Below are positions 6,653 through 10,143 of a stretch of DNA of 10,143 nucleotides, one piece after another. The position numbers and the translations under genes are program-made. The DNA comes from Alphaproteobacteria bacterium (lineage in GTDB: Bacteria > Pseudomonadota > Alphaproteobacteria > Rhizobiales > Devosiaceae): contig JAHJOS010000056.1 of NCBI GenBank assembly GCA_018820005.1, forward strand, positions 1-10,143. The letters run 5' to 3'. The notes beneath the pieces were generated by a model that made no database searches, was not told where the DNA came from, and was given only the letters and a program-made list of their open reading frames with translations. How positions within the stretch are numbered: position 1 is the first letter of the stretch; the number at the start of each line of letters is the position of its first letter.

Positions 6653-6668
6653 GATTTGGGGACAAATC
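6653..6668. promoter_or_regulatory. 16-base dyad upstream of dctP, candidate enhancer site
   Basis: GATTTG (6653-6658) and CAAATC (6663-6668) form a perfect dyad around GGGA. It lies about 120-135 bases upstream of the candidate -12 element, where upstream activator sites of NtrC-type regulators are often found. A smaller dyad, TGTGTCACA (6583-6591), lies closer in. No regulator can be assigned from sequence. Confidence 0.3.
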
Positions 6669-6718
6669 CCGCCTCCACGATAGCAGAAGCTGTCCAGTTC
6701 GCCCGCTGCTACCAGCTG

Positions 6719-6747
6719 AAAAGGGCCCGGACCGCGCCTATCCGGAC
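6719..6747 (-). terminator. Rho-independent terminator of the LuxR-type gene
   Basis: On the minus strand GTCCGGA (6747-6741) pairs with TCCGGGC (6731-6725), with one G-U pair, around a nine-base loop. CCTTTTC follows. It starts 13 bases after the regulator's stop. It separates that gene from dctPQM, so the transporter operon should have its own promoter. Confidence 0.6.
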
Positions 6748-6760
6748 GGGAAATGCGCCA

Positions 6761-7456
6761 TCAGAGCAGATTGTGGCGAATAACCTCGGCAACGGTGTGG
6801 GCACGATTTTTGGTGCCGAGCTTGCTGGAGACATTGTCCACGTGCTGATTGACGGTACGCGCCGACATGCCGAGCTGCAGGGCAATCTCGACCGAGGTCA
6901 GGCCGTCCGCAGACAGCGCGATGACTTCCTTTTCCCGCGGCGTCAGTGCGTCGGCCTGGGTAACAACACCAATATTGCGAAAGGTCCGAACCTGGGCGAA
7001 CACGGCATAGACCAATAGCTGCAAGGCCATTTGCTGCTGTGCGTTCAGGTCCGACACGCCGCTGAAGCCGCCCAGACCAACCAGTGCGCCGCCATGGCTG
7101 ACGGGCACAATCGTGGATTCCACCATGTCGTGTTTCTGCGCAAAGGCCAGCAATGGGTCGTCTGGATCGGTAAAACGCCGACCATCAAACAACTGCACGC
7201 CGCCACGGCCCAGCATTTCGGAAATATTCTCGCGCTTGGTACGCAGGCCCTTGGCGATATATTCCTGCCACCAGCCCTCGCGCGCAGCATTGCTGTCAAG
7301 CACATGCAGCGCCGTGCCCAAGTCTTCAGTATATTCGATCAGATAGCCGCTTCGGAAATGGAAGTCGGCGGCTATGTCCTTGATGATGTCGATAATGTCA
7401 TGATCGGCACTGGCTTTTCGGATGACGTCGAAATAGCGTTCGACCATTGCGAGCAT
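6761..7456 (-). CDS. LuxR-type transcriptional regulator (orphan, autoinducer-domain-like)
   Basis: A 231-residue cytoplasmic DNA-binding regulator. The C-terminal LuxR/GerE helix-turn-helix is intact (171-227): LTPREKEVIALSADGLTSVE, then the recognition helix ARTVNQHVDNVSSKLG. The N-terminal 165 residues resemble the autoinducer-binding fold in size and in the stretch FAQKHDMVESTIVPVSHGG followed by GALVGLGGFSG. Several positions expected of acyl-homoserine-lactone receptors are not obvious, so the ligand may be something else or absent. No luxI synthase is visible. The start at 7456 has a G-rich AGGGGGA four to five bases upstream; Met4 is an alternative. It is upstream of dctPQM on the same strand but ends in its own terminator, and is divergent from a second LuxR-type gene, so it may control either neighbour or itself. 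Confidence 0.88.
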   Translation of the reverse strand: MLAMVERYFDVIRKASADHDIIDIIKDIAADFHFRSGYLIEYTEDLGTALHVLDSNAAREGWWQEYIAKGLRTKRENISEMLGRGGVQLFDGRRFTDPDDPLLAFAQKHDMVESTIVPVSHGGALVGLGGFSGVSDLNAQQQMALQLLVYAVFAQVRTFRNIGVVTQADALTPREKEVIALSADGLTSVEIALQLGMSARTVNQHVDNVSSKLGTKNRAHTVAEVIRHNLL

Positions 7457-7514
7457 CGCGTCCCCCTAGGTGCGGCCCCGCTTGCCAATGCAAATCGCCG
7501 CGTGCCTGGCCTCC

Positions 7515-7544
7515 ATGATACACTGTCAAAAGTCCCATTGTCAA
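7515..7544 (-). promoter_or_regulatory. Candidate sigma70-type promoter of the LuxR-type gene
   Basis: On the minus strand a perfect TTGACA (7544-7539) is followed after 18 bases by TATCAT (7520-7515), five of six consensus positions. Transcription would start near 7508 and leave a leader of about 50 bases. A second TTGACA (7529-7524) falls inside the spacer. Confidence 0.5.
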
Positions 7545-7598
7545 AAATACCAATGGCAAATCTAGCAGGGACATAAATAACGATGGCAATATTGACAG
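7524..7598. repeat. Periodic TGTCAAAA-type repeats in the divergent regulatory region
   Basis: TGTCAAAA occurs at 7524-7531 and again at 7539-7546. Related TGGCAAAT is at 7554-7561 and TGGCAATA at 7584-7591. The starts are 15, 15 and 30 bases apart. CTGTCAA (7523-7529) also recurs inverted as TTGACAG (7592-7598). Spacing in multiples of about 15 suggests an array of protein-binding sites. It overlaps the candidate promoter of the LuxR-type gene and may serve both divergent genes. Confidence 0.45.
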
Positions 7599-7680
7599 CG
7601 CTATTCCTGCCGATTCTCAGCACGCCTAAAGCGCGGTATCGTCCTGCTCATTGAAAAGCAAATGACGACCGAGGGCGGCG

Positions 7681-8040
7681 ATGTCGGCATACAATATACT
7701 GTTGGACCATGAACGTGAGCGGGCCGCGCGTGTTGCGCCCAACCCATACCGGCTGACAAGGCGGGAGATGCATGTTGCGGCCTGGGTCGGTCGGGGTCTG
7801 AATTGCGCCGAGATAGCCGGCAAGCTCGGCATCCAAACCCGCGCCGTGTCCGGTCATTTGAAGCGTATCTCCGACAAGCTCCATGCCCGCAATGCCGTTC
7901 ACCTGGGCCTGATCATCAATACGATGCCGGGCCTTCCCGTCGAGCAGCCAAATGTGGTCGCCATCGAGGATTTTCGCGAGGCGTTCGGCATGGGATGGAA
8001 ATCGGCGCCGGCCAAACCCGATGTGGTCTTCGCCGACTGA
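7681..8040 (+). CDS. Small LuxR-type (GerE) helix-turn-helix protein without sensor domain
   Basis: A 119-residue protein consisting mainly of a LuxR/GerE DNA-binding domain at about residues 22-80: YRLTRREMHVAAWVGRGLNC, then EIAGKLGIQTRAVSGHLKRI and a dimerisation helix. The 20-residue N-terminus is too short for a receiver or ligand-binding domain. The 40-residue tail (including NVVAIEDFREAFGMGWKSAP) is not recognised. The start at 7681 has GAGGG five bases upstream. It could act as a constitutive DNA-binding protein, or compete or form dimers with the divergent LuxR-type regulator. The next gene on the same strand, 152 bases on, encodes a reductase with a dyad upstream. Helix-turn-helix assignment is secure; targets are unknown. 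Confidence 0.82.
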   Translation: MSAYNILLDHERERAARVAPNPYRLTRREMHVAAWVGRGLNCAEIAGKLGIQTRAVSGHLKRISDKLHARNAVHLGLIINTMPGLPVEQPNVVAIEDFREAFGMGWKSAPAKPDVVFAD

Positions 8041-8041
8041 T

Positions 8042-8061
8042 CCTGGCGCCAGCCGGCCAGG
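8042..8061 (+). terminator. Hairpin after the small helix-turn-helix gene, possible terminator
   Basis: CCTGGC (8042-8047) pairs with GCCAGG (8056-8061) one base after the stop codon. CTGGCGCCAG (8043-8052) is an alternative perfect palindrome. No T-run follows, so termination is uncertain. Confidence 0.3.
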
Positions 8062-8145
8062 GCACGACTGACGTCTTCACCGGCTGCGGCCAACGCAAAC
8101 GACCGGCCCCTCGCCGATGCCCTTGTTCCTCGACTCCCCGCTCCC

Positions 8146-8164
8146 TACCTGACACTATCAGGTA
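8146..8164. promoter_or_regulatory. 19-base dyad operator upstream of the reductase gene
   Basis: TACCTGA (8146-8152) and TCAGGTA (8158-8164) are perfect seven-base arms around CACTA, ending 28 bases before the start codon. The outline ACCTG-N7-CAGGT recalls the lux box ACCTG-N10-CAGGT but is three bases shorter. It equally resembles sites of HxlR- or TetR-type repressors. A DNA-binding site is likely; the protein is unknown. Confidence 0.5.
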
Positions 8165-8192
8165 CCATTGACGACATTGCGGGGTTGAGACC

Positions 8193-8615
8193 ATGAACGA
8201 CTTCAATGCTACAGTCATTGCAGATTTCAACGCGAACGGCGGCAAGCCGGGTGGCTATTTCAAGGATGCGCCCGTGTTGCTGCTCCATGCCATCGGTGCC
8301 AAGTCCGGTGTGGAGCGCACGCAGCCTCTGATGTATCTGCGCGAAGGGGACGGCCCCTGGTTTGTCTTTGCCTCTTATGCGGGCGGGCCAAAGGACCCCG
8401 CGTGGTTCCACAACATCGTTACCAATCCCGATTTCGACATTTCGGTTGGCGATGGCACGACAATCGAGCGCGTGCCAGTGCATGCTCGTGTTCTGGAGGG
8501 CGAAGAACGTGACAGCACCTATGCGCGTCAAGCGAGCCTGTTTCCCCAGTTCGCCGACTATGCCGAAAAGACCACGCGCGAGACCATCCCGGTGATCGAA
8601 CTGTCGCCGCGCTGA
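8193..8615 (+). CDS. Ddn-like deazaflavin/F420-type nitroreductase or quinone reductase family protein
   Basis: A 140-residue protein of the small split-barrel family named after mycobacterial Ddn, which reduces quinones and nitro compounds with F420H2. Family marks are the N-terminal NGGKPGGYF (15-23), GAKSGVERTQPLMYLR (35-50, the cofactor-contact region) and the block AGGPKDPAWFHNIVTNPDF (63-81). The full family length is present. Many proteobacteria do not make F420, so here it may use F420 from a yet unseen pathway, a flavin, or heme-like ligands; the sequence does not settle this. The start at 8193 has a G-rich GGGGTTGAG upstream. It appears monocistronic, behind a strong dyad operator and convergent with dctD. 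A role in redox or xenobiotic response is inferred from the family. Confidence 0.85.
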   Translation: MNDFNATVIADFNANGGKPGGYFKDAPVLLLHAIGAKSGVERTQPLMYLREGDGPWFVFASYAGGPKDPAWFHNIVTNPDFDISVGDGTTIERVPVHARVLEGEERDSTYARQASLFPQFADYAEKTTRETIPVIELSPR

Positions 8616-8707
8616 GAACCCCGCACTTGCAATGCAGGTCTGGCGACGAACATTGGCTGTGTGGGGGTGTGTTGGCACGTTCCGCTGCAAGTGACGACAG
8701 GCCCTCG

Positions 8708-8732
8708 CCAGAGGTCGGGGGCCGGGACCTGG
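8708..8732. terminator. Hairpin between convergent genes
   Basis: CCAGAGGTC and GACCTGG (8726-8732) pair with a two-base bulge around a G-rich loop, between the reductase and dctD. It could end transcripts from either side, but there is no T-run. Confidence 0.25.
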
Positions 8733-8756
8733 ACACGCGGCAACGCCGGCGCCATG

Positions 8757-10103
8757 CTAGTCATCCTCGCGAAAATCCTGCCGCTCCAGCCCGAGCTTGA
8801 CCATCTTCTCGTAGAGTGACTTTCGGGAAATCCCGAGCACCTCGTAGACGGCCTTGAGACTGCCGTTCTGGGCACGCAATTCATCGGCGATAGCCTGGCG
8901 CTCGAAGGCCTGCACGCGTTCGCGCAGCGTGGTGGCGCTGGCGGCGGCCTGGCGATCATCGACCCCGTCAATGCCAAGAACAAAACGTTCGGCCGCGTTG
9001 CGCAGTTCGCGCACATTGCCGGGCCAGGGGCGCAGACTCATGCTCGACAGATAGCTCGTGGAGAGCGCCGGGGCCGGCACGCGCAGTTGCGTCGACACAA
9101 TATGGACCAGATGGGCGAAAAGCGCTGGAATGTCCTCGCGGCGGTCACCGAGCGACGGCAGGCGGAGCGTCGCGATATTGAGGCGATACAGCAAATCCTT
9201 GCGAAAGCTCTGCTCGTCAGCCGCCCGCTCGAGATCAACGCTGGAGCTGGCGATGAAACGGGCATTGAGCGCGATGGGCTCGTGTGATCCCAGGCGGGTG
9301 ATTGCCCGCTCCTGCACCGCACGCAGCAGCTTGGCCTGCAGGTAGAGCGGCATGTTCTCGATATCGTCGAGAAAGATGGTGCCATTGCGCGCATGTTCGA
9401 ACTTGCCCACCCGTGCGCGCATGGCCCCGGCAAAAGCGCCCACCTCGTAGCCAAACAACTCGGCCTCCATCATTTCGGCGGGGATGGCCGCACAGTTGAT
9501 GGCCACGAATGGGCGGTCGGTTTCGGCTGCCAGATCATGGATGGCGCGGGCCGCAAGCTCCTTGCCGGTGCCGGTTTCCCCAACGATCAGGACATCGGCC
9601 CGGGTCGGGGCAATGGCGCGGATCTGCTTGCGCACGGCCAGCATCGTGGCCGAACGACCCACGAGGCGGGTCTCAAGATCATCGGAGCGGTTGGCGACGC
9701 TGGAGCGCAACGCCCGGTTCTCCAGTGTCAGCTGTCGTTTCTCCAGCGCCCGGGTAATTGAATCAAGCAGGCGCTCAACCGAGAAAGGCTTCTCGATAAA
9801 GTCATAGGCGCCCTCGCGCATGGCATCGACGGCCAGGTTGACGTCCCCGTGCCCGGTCAGCATCAGCACGGGCAGGTCCGGATCGATGGCAATGGCGGCG
9901 CGCAGCAACGCCATGCCGTCCATGCCGGGCATGCGGATGTCGGTCACGAGAATGCCGCGCCAGCTGCGGGTGACCGAGGTCAGAGCCTCTTCAGCCGAGT
10001 CAGTGGTTCGCACCGGGTAGCCGACCAGATCGAGGGTCTGGCTGGTGGCGCGGCGCAGGTCTTCCTCGTCGTCGACCAGCAGCACTTCGATTGCCGCGCT
10101 CAT
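8757..10103 (-). CDS. dctD: Sigma54-dependent response regulator, DctD-like
   Basis: A 448-residue NtrC-class activator. The receiver domain (about 5-120) has Asp11/Asp12, phospho-acceptor Asp55, Thr83 and Lys105. The AAA+ domain (about 145-375) has Walker A GETGTGKE (175-182), Asn203, and FRKDLLYRLN with the probable arginine fingers 301 and 307. The Fis-type helix-turn-helix is at about 400-440 (VYEVLGISRKSLYEKMVKLG). The ending LERQDFREDD and the RKSLYEKM recognition helix resemble rhizobial DctD, which turns on C4-dicarboxylate transport genes when phosphorylated by DctB. Two key motifs differ from consensus: the sigma54-contact loop is GAFAGA (222-227, Ala225 for Thr), and Walker B is FLDDI (Asp247 for Glu). 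The upstream gene overlaps by four bases. The likely target is dctPQM, though the altered loop leaves its activity uncertain. Confidence 0.9.
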   Translation of the reverse strand: MSAAIEVLLVDDEEDLRRATSQTLDLVGYPVRTTDSAEEALTSVTRSWRGILVTDIRMPGMDGMALLRAAIAIDPDLPVLMLTGHGDVNLAVDAMREGAYDFIEKPFSVERLLDSITRALEKRQLTLENRALRSSVANRSDDLETRLVGRSATMLAVRKQIRAIAPTRADVLIVGETGTGKELAARAIHDLAAETDRPFVAINCAAIPAEMMEAELFGYEVGAFAGAMRARVGKFEHARNGTIFLDDIENMPLYLQAKLLRAVQERAITRLGSHEPIALNARFIASSSVDLERAADEQSFRKDLLYRLNIATLRLPSLGDRREDIPALFAHLVHIVSTQLRVPAPALSTSYLSSMSLRPWPGNVRELRNAAERFVLGIDGVDDRQAAASATTLRERVQAFERQAIADELRAQNGSLKAVYEVLGISRKSLYEKMVKLGLERQDFREDD

Positions 10104-10141
10104 GATGCCGCTCCCTGCAACTCGTCGTTTCGGTCAAGCGT
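10100..10141 (-). CDS. dctB: C-terminal end of the gene upstream of dctD, probably sensor kinase dctB
   Basis: Only 13 residues and the stop are visible, TLDRNDELQGAAS. The TGA stop overlaps the dctD ATG as ATGA, a typical sign of translational coupling. In two-component operons the gene before dctD is normally the DctB sensor histidine kinase, and a short polar tail after a final beta strand (TLDR) fits a kinase C-terminus. The identification rests on gene order; the sequence is too short to prove it. Confidence 0.5.
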   Translation of the reverse strand, partial: TLDRNDELQGAAS

Positions 10142-10143
10142 CA

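Noticed and set aside
8624..8693. Inverted repeat CACTTGCA (8624-8631) and TGCAAGTG (8686-8693).
   Set aside because: Only eight bases with a 54-base loop; such pairs are expected by chance, and there is no link to a promoter or terminator.

Overview
The window looks like a chromosomal segment of a GC-rich alphaproteobacterium. Gene order, protein style and codon use suggest the Hyphomicrobiales, perhaps near Devosia. That placement is inferred from protein style, not from a marker gene. No rRNA, tRNA, CRISPR array, insertion sequence or prophage gene was seen.

Layout from left to right. The end of an Hpt phosphotransfer protein (1-218, +) is followed by a complete methyl-accepting chemotaxis protein (394-2367, +). 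Next comes a roughly 760-base stretch with no large gene. It holds a 43-residue membrane microprotein on the minus strand (2537-2668) with its own candidate promoter, ribosome binding site and terminator-like hairpin. It also holds a dense cluster of stem-loops (2862-3082) that no coding model explains. On the minus strand there follows a tripartite TRAP transporter operon: dctP (6482-5481), dctQ (5409-4735) and dctM (4730-3132). A perfect 30-base palindrome separates dctP from dctQ. Upstream of dctP, on the same strand, is a LuxR-type regulator (7456-6761) that ends in its own terminator. Divergent from it is a small protein that is little more than a LuxR-type DNA-binding domain (7681-8040, +). 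The 224 bases between them carry repeats at a 15-base period, two of which contain TTGACA. A Ddn-like deazaflavin/F420-type reductase (8193-8615, +) follows, with a 19-base dyad just upstream. On the minus strand are dctD (10103-8757), a sigma54-type response regulator, and the last codons of a gene overlapping it by four bases, presumably the sensor kinase dctB.

How the parts may work together. DctB/DctD two-component systems typically switch on C4-dicarboxylate uptake through sigma54, and DctPQM TRAP systems carry out such uptake. A candidate -24/-12 element lies 49 to 64 bases upstream of the dctP start, with dyads around it. The two LuxR-type regulators between the transporter and dctBD could add a second input. 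The DctD here has Ala instead of Thr in the GAFTGA loop and Asp instead of Glu in Walker B, so whether it activates sigma54 in the ordinary way is an open question.

The most unusual items are the stem-loop cluster and microprotein in the MCP-dctM gap, the altered DctD motifs, and the periodic repeats between the two LuxR-type genes.
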